This document shows, piece by piece, positions 9,214 to 21,779 of a stretch of 64,000 bases of DNA. A model generated the notes under the pieces. That model did no database searches, was not told the origin of the DNA, and worked only from the letters and a program-made list of their open reading frames with translations. Location: positions 9,716,206 to 9,780,205 of the forward strand of contig OZ022242.1 of assembly GCA_963978895.1 (NCBI GenBank), in the 5' to 3' direction. Source of the DNA: Erpobdella octoculata. Taxonomy: Eukaryota; Annelida; Clitellata; Hirudinida; Erpobdellidae. The position numbers and the translations under genes are program-made. Positions within the stretch are counted from its first letter, which is position 1; every line of letters starts with the position of its first letter.

Positions 9214-9974
9214 CTAAGAAGTAGAGATGGGAATCGAACCGAACCCGAACCGAACACACCGAACTCGAACCCTACTTTTTACCGAACCGAACCGAACCCG
9301 AACTTAGTTGTTGACCGAACCGAACCGAACCCGAACTCTGTTTCGCTCGGAACGAACCGAACCCGAACGAACCCATGCTAAATTCATCGAACCTATTTTT
9401 TTAAATTTAAATTATGACTATGAAATATTCTTGAAATAAAAATCGTTATTTTGTTTTCTGTATTTAATATCGCTGTTATTGTTTGACTTATGGAAGCCTA
9501 TGCACATCTTTGTTGTTATGTTTACTTTCTTTCTCGCGTAGCTTATTACACCGTGCGGTCGTGTTGCTTGAATTACCTATTTTGTTGTTTGTTGTATTTA
9601 TTATATAGAACAACTTAAATAAAATGGCAAATACTAATAAGTTCGCAAACGGTTCTAAATGGAGCAAGCAAAAGCTGGATACGTTTGTTACAGAAGGAAA
9701 GGCACGCTTAGTGTCAGCAACATGACTATGAGTGAGCAAAGAGCTCGAATGAGTACAGAAACATTAAAAATGTAATTTTTTTTAAATACAATATGGAACC
9801 TTAATTTTTTTAAATGTCTTGAATTAATAAACTGATTATTTTTTAATGCAATTATCATCGAATCTAGCTCGAGCCATAGCTATCCCAAACCAAACCCGAA
9901 CTTTAACAACTAGCGAACCGAACCGAACTCGAACTGTAAGCACTACCGAACCGAACCGAATCCGAACTGTAACC

Positions 9975-11683
9975 CAGCCCCGCAACTACGGGGGGCGAGG
10001 GGGGGCAAAGCCCCCCCTATAAGATATTTCGCCCCCCCTGGAAAATTTTAAGATATGTAGTTTTTTGAAATTTATAAACCTGTTAACAGTTACACAAGTA
10101 AATTGCTGGATTACACAGCGTATTTCGCCCCCCCAATTCTAAGATATGTACTTACTTTTTCGAACTTTATAAGCCTGTTAACCGTTATACAAGCTCATGA
10201 CTGGATAAGGCAGCGGATATCGCCCCCCTCCTGAAAAATTCTAAGACATGTAATGTTTTGAACTTTATAAGCCTGTAAACCGTTATAAAAGTTCATAACT
10301 GGATAAGGCAGCGGATTTCGCTCCCCCCCAAATTCAAGATATGTACCTATTTTTTCGAACCTGTATAGTGTATACAAGCTGATAGCTCAATAATAAGGCA
10401 GCGGATTTCGCCCCCCCGTGAAAAATTCTAAGACATGTACTTTTTTGAACTTTATAAACCTGTTATGTAACTGGATAAAACAGCGTATTTCCTCCCCCCC
10501 CATTCTAATATATGTACCTACTTTTTTGAACTTTATCAACCTGTAAATTGTTAAAAAAGTTCATAACTGGATAAGACAGCAGATTTCGCCCCCCTTCCCA
10601 AATTCTATGATATGTACCTACTTTTTCAAACCTGTTAACCATTATACAAGTTCATAACTGGATAAGGCAGCAGATTTCGCCCCCTTCCCAAATTCTATTT
10701 TTTCGAACCTGTATACAAGTTCATAGCGCGATAAGGCAGCGAATTTCGCCCCCCCCCCCTGAAAAATTCTAAGACATGTACTTTTTTGAACTTTATAAAC
10801 CTGTTATGTAGTGTTTAGCTAGATAAGGCAGCATATTTCGCCCTCCCCCCTTACTGAAAAATTCTCAGTTATGTACCTTTTTGAACTTTATAAGCCTGTA
10901 AACCGTTGTTCTGGTACATAGCTGGCTAAAGCAGCGTATTCAAAAATACTCACAAAATTGGGAATGTTGGGTATCTATCAACACACCTGCAATATAGTGT
11001 ATTTGTATTTTGTATCCAATGCGGTTAACTTATTAACGCATCACTGCAAACATCTCAGCAAAACCTTGGGATGCAACTTTTTCTCACGGCACACTTATAT
11101 TTGAAAAAAATCTAAAACTTTTTAAAGCCTTTCTTTAATTTTTCCTCCAAAAAACTGATGACCGGGGAGTTAGTCGGAGCTGCTTTTTCAAAATATTTTC
11201 AAAGCCACTTTTTTATTTTTTCTGTATAAAAACTGATAGCTGATGACCGGGAGAGGGGGCTATCCGGAAGTAGTTTATCCATACATGTTAAACCACTTCG
11301 GGGGGCCCACTAGTTGGCCTATCCAATCTCAAAAACCTAAAATATCAGAATAGAAGCTTGAAGTGTACCTATATAAAATTACAGCTTGTGTTTAAATTAA
11401 AAAACAAAACAGAAAATTAATTCTGTAATGCAAAGATTTACGATAAATACTGATTATTTTTATTTATTGCACTTTTTGTCATTTTATTTTTATAAACTAT
11501 TCCAGCAAATCCAAAATGAAGTCATAAAATAATAAACAATATGGGTGTTGCTGATGCAACTTCGTTTTACCATTGTCTTTTCAACTCCCGATATAATTTT
11601 AGTGGTTTTTTGGCCATTTTCATTTTGCCCCCCTTTAGAGATAGCTCGCCCCCCCCAGAGCATGACGTCTAGTTGCGGGGCTG
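9975..11683. mobile_element. hAT-2: nested non-autonomous hAT carrying a C-tract satellite
   Basis: Perfect 14 bp terminal inverted repeats CAGCCCCGCAACTA, flanked by a perfect 8 bp duplication CTGTAACC (9967-9974 and 11684-11691). The subterminal regions are runs of G or C (GGGGGGCGAG motifs). The interior carries about ten units of a ~90 bp satellite and then unique AT-rich sequence with two related GATGACCGG blocks. No transposase is present. Confidence 0.92.
10022..10900. repeat. ~90 bp tandem satellite inside hAT-2
   Basis: A TTTCGCCCCCC motif recurs at about 10025, 10117, 10213, 10312, 10400, 10483, 10579, 10671, 10740 and 10833. Each is followed by an AATTCTAAGAYATGTAC motif, then a GAACTTTATAAGCCTGT motif and a CTGGATAAGGCAGC motif. 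Spacing is 69-99 bp, so units vary by internal deletions. Confidence 0.9.
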
Positions 11684-11788
11684 CTGTAACCACTACCGAA
11701 CCGAACCGAACCCGAACTGTAACCACTACCGAACCACACCGAACCCGAACTCTAAAATTAGGGTTCGATTCCTATCTCTACTAAGAAG

Positions 11789-11804
11789 CATTGAACAGAC
11801 CTAA
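11789..11804 (+). pseudogene. Copia RNase H C-terminus, last codons
   Basis: After the hAT-1 target duplicate the frame reads through ATT GAA CAG ACC to TAA, completing the copia polyprotein interrupted at 9213. It shows that hAT-1 inserted into the copia relic. Confidence 0.8.
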
Positions 11805-11961
11805 AATGTAAACTTCAGAGTGAGACGGAGTATTATGATAATGATAACACTCAGTATTTTCTTATTTTAGGTGGACAATGATAATATTAGGTTTGTTGAT
11901 GTCTCTGTTTAGTATCTTTGTTTTTTCCTTCTTCTTGAAGTTAGTTGTACCATGTTATAAT

Positions 11962-12760
11962 TTAGTTCTTTCTGTGTGCGTTTCTGGACAGTATCGATGC
12001 CCTTATTATTATTAGAATAAAAAAGTCGAGAATACCCCCCTTTTCGTTGGTCGGCCAATCAACGTGTTGCGTGAAACCATGGTCAGTAAAAATACTGTCA
12101 AATATACGAGAGTTCACATCATCAACTCGATCAAGTCGAATTTTGAAATCTCCAGAAACGACGACGTCTTCATTTAAGACAGAGATTCTGTCGAGAAGAT
12201 TTGAAAACTCTCTGAAAAAACTCTTAGAGATAACCCCAGTTCTGTATATTACGACGGCTGTGCAGCTGCAAGAGCCGATCGTGATCCGACCTCCGACACA
12301 TTCAAACGATGTTGGCACGAAGGTGAGCTGTAGTCGTTTTAGTTGAAAGCCTGGAACATTAACAATAGCCACGCCGCCGTTGTTACGTCGAGAGAATCGT
12401 CGTGAACTCTGGGCCGGGGGCAGTCGACCACAGAGAAGCCATGAAGTAGTAGACGTTTGAAGCACATGGAATCGAAATCCTGCCAAAAAAAAAAAAACAC
12501 GTCGATTTCCTGTTCAGTCTGTAAGTTGAGCAGATCCTTAACTTTGCTGTTAAATAGGCCAAAGTTATCTTTCATTGTGGCGGAACGTGAGTGACGCTCG
12601 AAGAAGACAGAACCCCGTCCAGCATGCTTCCCCCTGTAGTGGTGGTAAGGGTGAACACCCCTGCGCAACAAGCGAAGCTTCCGAAGATTCGAAATTGTGC
12701 AACAGGTGGGACAAAAGTTATCTAATACGATCAAAAGAGTTGTTAGAATCAAGAGATTTT
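11962..12760 (-). pseudogene. LINE AP-endonuclease domain relic (CR1/L2-like)
   Basis: The minus-strand translation has NNGGVAIV near the centre, a YRTG block, then VVSGDFKIRLD (the GDFN-like catalytic motif) and HVDWPTNEKGGILD (the 'pTH..GG.LD' motif). This is the order of an apurinic-like endonuclease in Jockey-superclade LINEs. A homopolymer of A/T at about 12485 and a shift near 12420 break the frame. Reverse transcriptase does not follow. Confidence 0.7.
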
Positions 12761-12845
12761 TGACACGTGAGATATTATTACAATGAGTCAGTGCGAATGA
12801 AGTACTAAACCGGAATTATAATTCGAGAAATATTGTCTTATAAAT
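12705..12845 (+). repeat. Fragment of the TGTAAGATG-type gypsy LTR
   Basis: This matches internal LTR sequence at 60625-60770 (and the reverse of about 46700-46800), including GAGTCAGTGCGAA and GGAATTATAATTCGAGAAAT. It ends near 12845, about 100 bp before a long (TA)n tract. Confidence 0.7.
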
Positions 12846-12942
12846 ATGTTGGGAGTATGGCCTTTATAGCCATATTTATTATATATATTTATTGTATGTA
12901 TTTATTGTATATATTTATTGTATTTATGTATGTATATGTATG

Positions 12943-13051
<109 letters not shown>

Positions 13052-13094
13052 CGGTTGGGTTTGACTTATTTCCTTTTTAGTCACTTCATATGAC

Positions 13095-13297
13095 AAAGCA
13101 GATGTAATTTGACAAACTCCGCCTTGCCTTTGCAAGCCAGTCCCAAGCCTGGAGAAAGGAGGAGGGAAAAGTTAAAAGGATCAAATTATGATCCACGACT
13201 GGAAGTACTTAGGTGCTTCTGACACAGCCGTTTCAGTCTTAAAACACTTGGTGTAAAGGACTATAAACTATTATAAAAAAAAAAAAAAAAAAATGTA
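13095..13297 (+). mobile_element. SINE-like repeat with poly(A) tail
   Basis: About 200 bp ending in ACTATAAACTATTAT and a run of 19 A. A second copy lies in reverse orientation at 23840-24060. The two share CTCCGCCTTGC, CAAGCCTGG, GATCCACGACTGGAAGTACT and the 3' end. No clear tRNA A or B box, so the head type is unassigned. Confidence 0.75.
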
Positions 13298-13299
13298 AT

Positions 13300-14520
13300 T
13301 TGACATAATTATCTTCAGATCTAAATAAGTGTTTAGCAACCACAATAGTTTAGATTATAATAATTATCATTAATTTAGAATAATAAAGATAGAACAATCT
13401 TAAATAACTTAAAATGAATTTTACATGCATAATAGACCAAATATCTTGTTCCAGTGACTATTACTGGTATTTATTAGTGTTCATTTAAGTAGTTTACGAT
13501 ATTGTCCGAAGAAACAAGCAAATCCTAAACAACGTGACTGAAGAGATTATCAGAGATTCACTGGCAATTGACAAACCTGATAAAACTTAGTTTGACGTAT
13601 ATAACGGGGAAATACACGCGACTGGTCAAATTCCAGCGTGCGTAGTTACAAACCTATATCACATCGAGAAACACCGACGGTAACGGACGTGTTAGATTAA
13701 ATCGGGCCGCGTCACTTCAAGTTTGTCGATTTAGAGCGAGATTAACTGCTGTAGACGCGACCTAGTTGGTTACTGCTTCTCCATCTTTCAGAAAGATTGT
13801 TTCAGTAAGGTGTCTATGGCAATATGTCAAAATTAAACAACAGCATCTTCTGTACCTTCCAAAAAACGAGACAACTCTCTCAACTCTGTAAGCAGATTAT
13901 ATCGAAAACTCGGTAATGCAATTGCTCATGATCGACACTACACATTATAACAACCTACCTGCATGGACGGATGCGCCGACCACAACATGCTTGTGTACAA
14001 ATAATTAGTAAAAGGTTACATAAATAATCTAAGAAACAAAATACAGTTATAAAACACAATCATTTTGAAAATGTTGTGGTTTACATAAAATCTAAAAAGA
14101 AAAAACATTTTTAGGTTTTGATAGCTACTAAAAAGAAAAAAACAATATACTGTATGTAGCATGTAGCTCTAAATTAATAAAACTTACGCTATTAACAATG
14201 TTGAACATTTTCACCATCCTGTCAACTACTTCCACATGACTTCTGTTATATTTTTGATACTGTAATGATACATATAAGCTGTTTAATATAACCACTTACA
14301 ATTTATATATAAAAAACTAAGAATAGATTTTTTAACATATTTTCAATGCTTGGCATATGGAAGCTTTTTTTTAAATTGTTTACCTATTTAATTCATGGAA
14401 CTCTATATCCATACTTGAAAAAAAACCGTGCACTAGCAGTGCGTCAGCCTGTATACATTATGATACCTAGCCTAGCAGCTATATATGTTTTATTTTGAAA
14501 TCGAGCGCGTTTGCTTTGTT
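13300..14520. other. No gene seen
   Basis: AT-rich sequence with short frames only. The span from about 13500 to 13800 is less AT-rich but shows no recognisable product or repeat. Confidence 0.5.
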
Positions 14521-14521
14521 G

Positions 14522-15311
14522 ACGTGAGAAGTTTTTGTTTGTGACTAGGATTATTCATATATATTATTCTATTGAATTAGTATTAGATTATTCTCAAACA
14601 ATTTTTTTATTTCTGTAACTCTATTATTTGTTTTACATTTGGATTACTGGCCTATCGTTTTGCATTTGTTTGCAATTACTTGTAGCGATAAAAGAATGGT
14701 TTAATGGGCTAGTTATGGCTGCAAAATGGGTATGATAATCAGAACATTCAAAAAAGTGAAGAAAAACTAATTTTTCATTTGGTTCCGTAGAATGACAAAA
14801 TTGTTTTAGTCAAATGGATACATGCTAATCCCAGAAAATATTGGATCTCGTCTCGATCTTCAAAACTGTGTTTCTTACATTTTTATCTTGATAATTTTGA
14901 ATATGATAAAACAGATTAATTGTTAAAAGGGAAGAACCAATGCATAAATCAGAACCTGTGAGAAGTTTTTGTTTGTGACTAGGATTATTCATATATATTA
15001 TTCTATTGAATTAGTATTAGTTTTGCATTTGTTTGCAATTACTTGTAGCGATAAAAGAATGGTTTAATGGGCTATTTATGGCTGCAAAAAGGGTATGATA
15101 ATCAGAAAATTCAAAAAAGTGAAGAAAAATTATTTTTTCATTTGGTTCCGTAGAATGACAAAATTGTTTTAGTCAAATGGATACATGCAAATCTCAGACA
15201 ATATTTGGATCTCATCTCGATCTTCAAAACTGTGTTTCTTACATTTTTATCTTGATAATTTTGAATATGATAAATTGTTAAAAGGGAAGAACCAATGCAT
15301 AAATCAGAACC
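14522..15311 (+). pseudogene. THAP-like zinc-finger relic in a ~435 bp tandem duplication
   Basis: Two direct copies (14522-14956 and 14957-15311; the second lacks ~80 bp) start with GTGAGAAGTTTTTGTTTG. In the first copy the frame reads FHLVP, stop, NDKIVLVKWIHANPRKYW, then KLCFLHFYLDNFEYD. This resembles the end of a THAP domain (FH.(F/L)P, W, C..HF...F). After copy two, LKKTVPS-like codons follow, as in the AVPS motif of THAP proteins. The stop within FHLVP is shared by both copies, so it was already dead when duplicated. The THAP assignment is by pattern only. Confidence 0.45.
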
Positions 15312-15399
15312 TGCAACGTAGACGTCTGAAGAAAAACACTGTGCCGTCAAATTCCTAAATGCCCCAATTACCTCACGAAATATATTCATCACAGAACAG

Positions 15400-16560
15400 C
15401 AAGTAAATCCACAGCTACTGTTTCACACACGACACAAACTCTGAAAACACTATTGCCGATTTTTTTTATGAATCACTGCAGTTTGATGAAATTCCAACAT
15501 TGAGTGATGCTAATATTGTTTACTATATCAAGGGTCACATTGCAAGATGAATAGTATGCCTCAACAAGTGTAAAGATTAATAAGATAATTTTGAAAAACA
15601 ACAACTGGATCCTTTTTAACCTGATAATTCAATGAAAAACAGATCATCTTATTTTTTTTTCAAGTCAGTTGTGGAGGTTTGACCCGTCCTTCAAAATAGA
15701 CATTTTTGATTCATGGTTCACCTTTTTTAAATTAAATTTGTATAGTGTTGCCATCTTTTTTTTGTTTGTGTGAATATCTTTAAATAGTATTTTGAAAAAA
15801 CTATTAATATCAAAATAATTGCTGTAAAGTTCAAACTAAAACTTTTATCATATCTTGTTACATCCTGTTTTCAATATTTTGTATATATTATGTTTCCTTG
15901 GTATAAACAACGTGCAAAACAGTATTGGTATCTAACAAATATGAGATTTGACAACCAGTTTCGTGTTATTAATGGCAGTTTCTTCCATGCCTAATGGTAA
16001 AAAAACTAGAGTTGTCCATGGTTAAATTTTGAGGAGCCGGTTTCGATTCAAGGTATGGGCAGTTATTTCCTCATGTGCTCACGTCAACTCAGCGTCTCAT
16101 CCTTTAGTGGTCAATAAATGCGTACCACCTTCAGTTGGGGGTTAAAGTCCTTTGTGAGTTTGTCGAGCTAGTGAGTAGTTTGCGGGGCTGCCAGTGACGC
16201 CGTTAAACACCGCATATCCCGCTAGTCGTATCTTCAAGCTGTCCATATTGTAAAGTGACCTCTGGTCTGTTCTGTAGCTGGAGCTCAAAATTGAATGTAC
16301 TTTAGCTTTTTCTTACAGGCTACGAAGCTGCAGCGCACACGCAAAGGCCGATCTCATATTCAGATTCCTTTTCAGTGTTATATAGAGTTCCATGTCTAAC
16401 TGAACAATAGGTCAATAGGCCTAATTGAACAATAGGTCAAATTTTAAGGAAATGACTGTCAGAAAGGTTGACACGACGCGACCCATTACTGCTCTTAATT
16501 TCATCGCCCAACTCGACCTTACCCATATCAATTGAGTTGTAAATGTTTTTTTTAACTTGT
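15400..16560. other. No gene seen; possible SINE-like block
   Basis: Mostly empty. A GC-richer block at about 16000-16270 contains GGTTTCGATTCAA, which loosely resembles an RNA polymerase III B box, but no second copy is in the window. Confidence 0.35.
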
Positions 16561-16574
16561 TTATTATTTAAAAA

Positions 16575-16850
16575 ATCAGTTTTAAGCTCAAAATGTTTTT
16601 TCATGAAAACATTCATGGTTTTTTTGCTGGTTTTTTACAAAGTATAAAATAATATTCCTATATATCATATTCAACGTAAAACGTTGCGGGTGCATATAGA
16701 TTACAATATCAAAACTTTAGTAAAAAAAATAGCGAATATATAAATAATATATATAAATAATGCATCCACAACGTTTTTCGTTGTATATGAATTATAGAAA
16801 TATTATTTGATACATTTTAGGGAGCAAGAAAACGTTGTTTTTTTTAAATG
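16575..16850. mobile_element. Palindromic MITE
   Basis: Two arms in inverted orientation: the left (about 16637-16695) reads AAGTATAAAATAATATTC ... AACGTTGCGGGTGCAT. The right (about 16770-16845) reads ATGCATCCACAACGTTTTTC ... AATATTATTTGATACATTTT. A single arm of the same family stands alone at 31685-31755. No coding capacity. Confidence 0.7.
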
Positions 16851-16892
16851 TATTTTTTATTATGTAAAAATTTTAATGTTGATGACGTTCTA

Positions 16893-17085
16893 TCCAGAGA
16901 TGGCCACAAACTATTTTTTTAAAGTTAAACTTTAACTAACTTTTAATTAAAAAACCTTAGTTAAACTTTTAGTTGCAACTAATTTAAAATATTTGATAAC
17001 TAAACTAAAAAAAGTAGTTAAACTTTTTCCAACTATTTTTTAACTTTTTTGTTTATATTGATTTTGGCACTATTGGTTCTTTTAA
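16893..17085. mobile_element. hAT-like end with TTTAACT subterminal array
   Basis: Starts CAGAGATGGCCACAAACTA, a hAT-type terminus, followed by repeated AGTTAAACTTT motifs in both orientations. A sister copy starts TAGAGATGGGCACAAACTA at 41684. The far ends are not recognisable. A 58 bp tandem duplication with ATAACATGATCAAAGAGTAG follows at 17092-17190. Confidence 0.6.
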
Positions 17086-17204
17086 TTAACTAATAACATG
17101 ATCAAAGAGTAGAATGACTCACTGCTTGAAATTTTGTTCCTAAATCATTAATAACATGATCAAAGAGTAGAATGACTCAATGTTTAAAATTTTATTTTCA
17201 ACAA

Positions 17205-17646
<442 letters not shown>

Positions 17647-17737
17647 GGAAACATAGCGTTGATATGTTGATTCGTACCCATTCATAGTCGAGTGTTGTGT
17701 TCAACTTACCCCAACAAAAGCGCTTAACAACCACTGT

Positions 17738-17833
17738 GTTTTGGCGGTGGAAGTGGCGCAGATGGTAAGGTAGTTGGCATGATGCGAGGCGGTGTTGTCG
17801 ATCCGACAGTCGTGGGTTCGAGTCTGAAGTTGA

Positions 17834-17836
<3 letters not shown>
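17738..17836 (+). mobile_element. tRNA-derived SINE head
   Basis: TGGCGCAGATGG matches an RNA polymerase III A box and GGGTTCGAGTCT a B box, about 55 bp apart as in tRNA genes. No cloverleaf or CCA end is evident and a TA tract follows at once, so a SINE head is more likely than a tRNA gene. Confidence 0.6.
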
Positions 17837-17837
<1 letters not shown>

Positions 17838-17868
<31 letters not shown>

Positions 17869-18035
17869 CCCGCTGGCTCAACCGCTCCGCTCCGCTCATT
17901 TTGTGACGGATTTAAAATTTTTTCACTATATTTGATTCCCCTTGACTCTCAAGGTTGTGTGAAAATTTCATTACGATCGGATGAATGGTGTAGCAATGCA
18001 TAAAGGACATACATACATACATATATATATACATA
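17838..18035 (+). mobile_element. 3' end of the minisatellite-cored repeat family
   Basis: A (TA)14 tract, then CCGCTCCGCTCCGCTCATTT (short core), AAGGTTGTGTGAAAATTTC, ATTACGATCGGATGAATGG, TAGCAATGCATAAAGGACAT and a (CATA)n tail. The reverse of the same end is at 61745-61840. Confidence 0.7.
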
Positions 18036-20930
18036 CAAACATTAATTTTTTTAAATATAGATTAATATAAACTGAATTGCGGGATTCCGATGTCTAATAC
18101 ATGGATTGCAAGCCACCAAAAACAACTAAATCACGTTTTAAATCGTGAGATTTAGGAAGTAAAAAAATAAGGCAGCTAGAAGAATGTTGGAAAGTATTAT
18201 TCAGCTGTATGCTAAATAATGGTAGTCAACAAAAAAGCAAACAGTATTATCATTATTAGAGACTAGCGTTGGTAATAAATAAAAATCTATAGAACGTCAA
18301 AAAACACATTCGACTTTTTATTTAACAAAATTAAATTGAGTAAACTAACTGACATGTACTTATAATAATCTTTCAAATTTCAAAACGTCCGCGGACATTC
18401 CACGGGCAAGTGAAAGTTACTAAATTCAGACTTTTTTATTATGAGAAGCAAGTGTGAGTAATAAATAAAAATTATTGGATGAATCGATTTAACGTTTAAA
18501 AACACATTCAACTTTTTTATTTAATTGAGTATACTAACTGTTTGTACTTCATAATAGTTATTTAACAAAATAAACCAAATGAAAATACCTCATAAGAATC
18601 AGCAACTATAAACAACTCCAGAAACATGGATGTGCGAGTAGTACCACCTGGCCTAAAAAAGGTCCGATGACCAGATTGTCGTTTTTTTCTATTTTTATAT
18701 TCCTGCTAAGTAGGTAAGATATTTTTTGCTAAAAAATAAGCATTTATAAATTCATAGAAACGTTTTTGCGAAACATTCAAGTTCCGATTTTAAATTTAAA
18801 TTTTCTTGAAAATTGTACTCAATTGCATCACCTAAATTTGTAAGATAACCACTATGAAACCACTTAAAAATTAAATAAATAAAAACGTTTATAAAAAAAA
18901 ACATTGATTTATATCAAATGCAAACAAAATTTTTTTAAATTATTTCTAAACTGGTTTGACAAAATATAAAAGTGTTAAACAATTATTCTATGTTAAATCA
19001 GTCAATAATAAATTAATACGTCCACGCTTTTGTTTTTTGGTAAATTTGTTATAAAACATTAAAATTGTTTGAAAAGTGAAAGTGAGATTTTCAAAATTTT
19101 TTATTTATTTTTATTTTTGTCTTTAGAAATTCTTATACATCTAACAAGAATATATGTAAGTTTTCTCATCCGGATTTCTTCCAAATTAATCAAGATCAAA
19201 ACAATAGGAAACAATTAAATCTTAAAATAAAATTCACAAATCCGAGCCACGCAGATTATTTATTAACTAATAAGCTAATGCCGTATACAAACTTAACGCA
19301 CTCAGGGATGTGCATCTCGATGAGAAAAAACAATCTTAAATTTCAATGTTTTATTTTTTACAATTTAATTACATATCATCGTCAAAAAATAATATGCGTG
19401 CAAATGTTCAGCTCAATTTGAGAACAGAAAGTATATAAAAAAAATGATTACAAAATTTACGTGTAACAGACTTTACGACAAAGATAAGTAAAAGTGTATA
19501 AGAACCTAAAAATACTATCCCCATAATTCTGAATTACCAACCTTCTTATTAGCAAAGAATGTCTTTCTATGTAACGGATCAGAGGCATTTTTGAAATTCT
19601 TTACATTGTCATCTATAATACAAATATATTTTAGAAACCTCATGTTTTTTTTCTAATAATACCAGCTCTATGTTATAATTCATTAATTGTTGCTACTGTA
19701 AACTGCAACAACCTTTCCATTCAACTTATTTCACCACCCAAGGACCCCTGCTTCATCAATATCGTCAACTGTATATTGGATGACAATACATGATTCAATT
19801 ATAAAAAAATTGGGTTGAAAAACTCGTTTTGCTCCTTTACTTGTTATAAATTTGTTTTACAATAACTTTGTTGTTTGCTTGTCTTTTGACACTTAAAAAA
19901 CAGGCTTTCTGTCATTCAAGTTTGTTGTTTGCCATCAACACATACTTCACAGATCAAGTAATTAGAAAAATGTGGCCAATGTTTCTTCATTTTTTAGATA
20001 TATCATCATTAAAAAATAATTTGTAATAAAATAGAAACTAGCAAATTACAAATTATACAAGATTTGTAAAAAAGGAATTTTCCACGGTTATTTTGTTTCA
20101 CACAAAATCTGTTTTCCAGAGTAAAGAAAAAGTGTCTGTCTTTCATGGCTCAACAGTTGTAAGTAAAATAGATCTATAATAACTTGTTTCTGACTTAAAA
20201 TCTTTTTTATAAACAAACACAATATCTGCCACTCTTCAATAACCTGGAATTAGGCATCTTATAAACAAAAACTGATATAAAACAGTATGGAAAAAGTTCA
20301 TGCGTGAGCCTTTAGTCCCAACTACAGCAACATGTTTGGTAACAGGATTTCTTAGGTTTCAGATGAGTCAGCTACTGGGAAACCAGACCATTTAAGATTA
20401 AAACATTTTTGCCACACGAAACTTTAAACGAATTATTAAATTTTGCACCTTCCTTTCTAAAAGCCATGAAAACAAAAACCAATTGGTATCAGAATTATAT
20501 TTGGTGAGTTGCTATGTCGAAGCTCTGTGTAAAAAAAATTGCTCAAATAACTCTTTTTGTAAAAAATACTGCAAAATACAAAATAAAACAAAAGACTATC
20601 TGTGGATTTTAGAAAACATTTCAATCACCGTGTATAAAACTTTTTGAAGCAAGATCTGAAGGATGGAATAGCAAGTGATCCTGATGAAAGAAATAAGTTT
20701 GTGAAGATGTCGTATCGAAACGAGGTTCAACACAAAGCGTGTCGTTTTTTCCAATTTTCACGTAGCCGCTGTTTGATAAGTATAAAATAAGTAACAAAAA
20801 AATTAAAATATAAAATGTGATAATTTAATGAATCATTCTTCTTTTTATTTTTTTTCATTTGATTAAAGCTGTAACAATTTACCTCAGTCCACAACAATAA
20901 GAATTTGTCGTACTTAGGCAAATTATTATT
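18036..20930. other. No gene seen (2.9 kb)
   Basis: AT-rich sequence with no frame above about 60 codons and no recognisable product. A splice-bounded stretch at about 20116-20159 (TTTTCCAG before, GTAAGTAAA after) could be a micro-exon but is too short to judge. Confidence 0.5.

Positions 20931-20933
<3 letters not shown>

Positions 20934-21024
<91 letters not shown>
20934..21024. repeat. (TA)n microsatellite
   Basis: Uninterrupted TA repeat, about 45 units. Confidence 0.98.
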
Positions 21025-21027
<3 letters not shown>

Positions 21028-21479
21028 GAGTACAAATTTACCTAAGTCCACGACATGTACTAAAAACAGCGTTATATTTTTCATTTCCTGACACATGTCC
21101 TTGATAGTGGCAATGGCTTTTTTTCTAAAAATGTTAAAGTACGTAAGTTGTATTTTGTGAAAAACTATAAGTTTATGGAAAAGTGATGAAATATACTGAT
21201 TGGTGGGTAATTGTTATTTATGAAATGGAGATAAAAGAAATAAATAAAATATTGCAAATAAGAAAAAGTGTGTATAAAAAATAACAAAGCCATTAAATAA
21301 GCTGCAGGTTTTTATAAATAGTGATCATATATACCTGCAAATAAATGGCTGATCACTAACACTTATAACAATAAATAGATGGTATTAGGAACCTGGCAAA
21401 ACCATGAAGTAACATTTAATATGATGAATCGTTTTATTTTAACAGTTAAAAAAACTAACCCATAAAAACAAAGTTTTTA

Positions 21480-21775
21480 TTATAAATCCTTTATATACGA
21501 TCCTAGATTTTCATTTTATTTAAATTTTTGAAAAAAATTTTAAATTTTTTAAAAAAAATTTTTGAATTTTTGAATTTTTTGAAAAACTTAATTATACAAT
21601 ATTCGATCAAACTGAAATTTTGATAGATTCAATTGTCTCGCAGCCCAAGTCGATTTGCCAAATTTCAGCTCGATCGGATAACGGGAAGTGAGTTAATTTT
21701 GAGACTCAAAGTTTGTGACAGACAGACAGACGGGAAGACAATCGAAAATAATATAAAGGATTTAAAAATATAATT
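21480..21775. repeat. Dispersed-repeat 3' end with GACA tract
   Basis: AATTT-rich sequence leading to CTCGATCGGATAACGGGAAG, then GACAGACAGACAGACGGGAA. The layout (GATCGGAT..., then a tetranucleotide tail) parallels the ends at 17990 and 61790, suggesting a related class of element. Confidence 0.45.
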
Positions 21776-21779
21776 TCTA

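Larger units (their letters stand above)
9222..11780. mobile_element. hAT-1: non-autonomous hAT transposon with CGAACC arrays
   Basis: The terminal inverted repeats are TAGAGATGGGAATCGAACC (left) and TAGAGATAGGAATCGAACC (right, reverse complement), one mismatch in 19. They are flanked by a perfect 8 bp duplication CTAAGAAG (9214-9221 and 11781-11788), diagnostic of hAT insertion. Next to both ends lie arrays of CGAACC/CCGAAC hexamers (9237-9378 and 11695-11760). No transposase is visible, only a short frame after ATG at 9623. A second hAT element (9975-11683) is nested inside; without it hAT-1 would be about 0.84 kb. Confidence 0.92.

Noticed and set aside
10195..10377. Minus-strand 60-codon frame in the hAT-2 satellite
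   Set aside because: Satellite units drift in length by non-multiples of three, so the frame is accidental.
9960..11683. CRISPR-like array
   Set aside because: Regular spacing of TTFCGCCCCCC-type motifs is a diverged tandem satellite inside a hAT transposon; spacers are homologous to each other.
17768..17825. Possible functional tRNA gene
   Set aside because: A and B boxes are present, but I cannot fold a full cloverleaf and a TA tract follows directly; a tRNA-derived SINE fits better.
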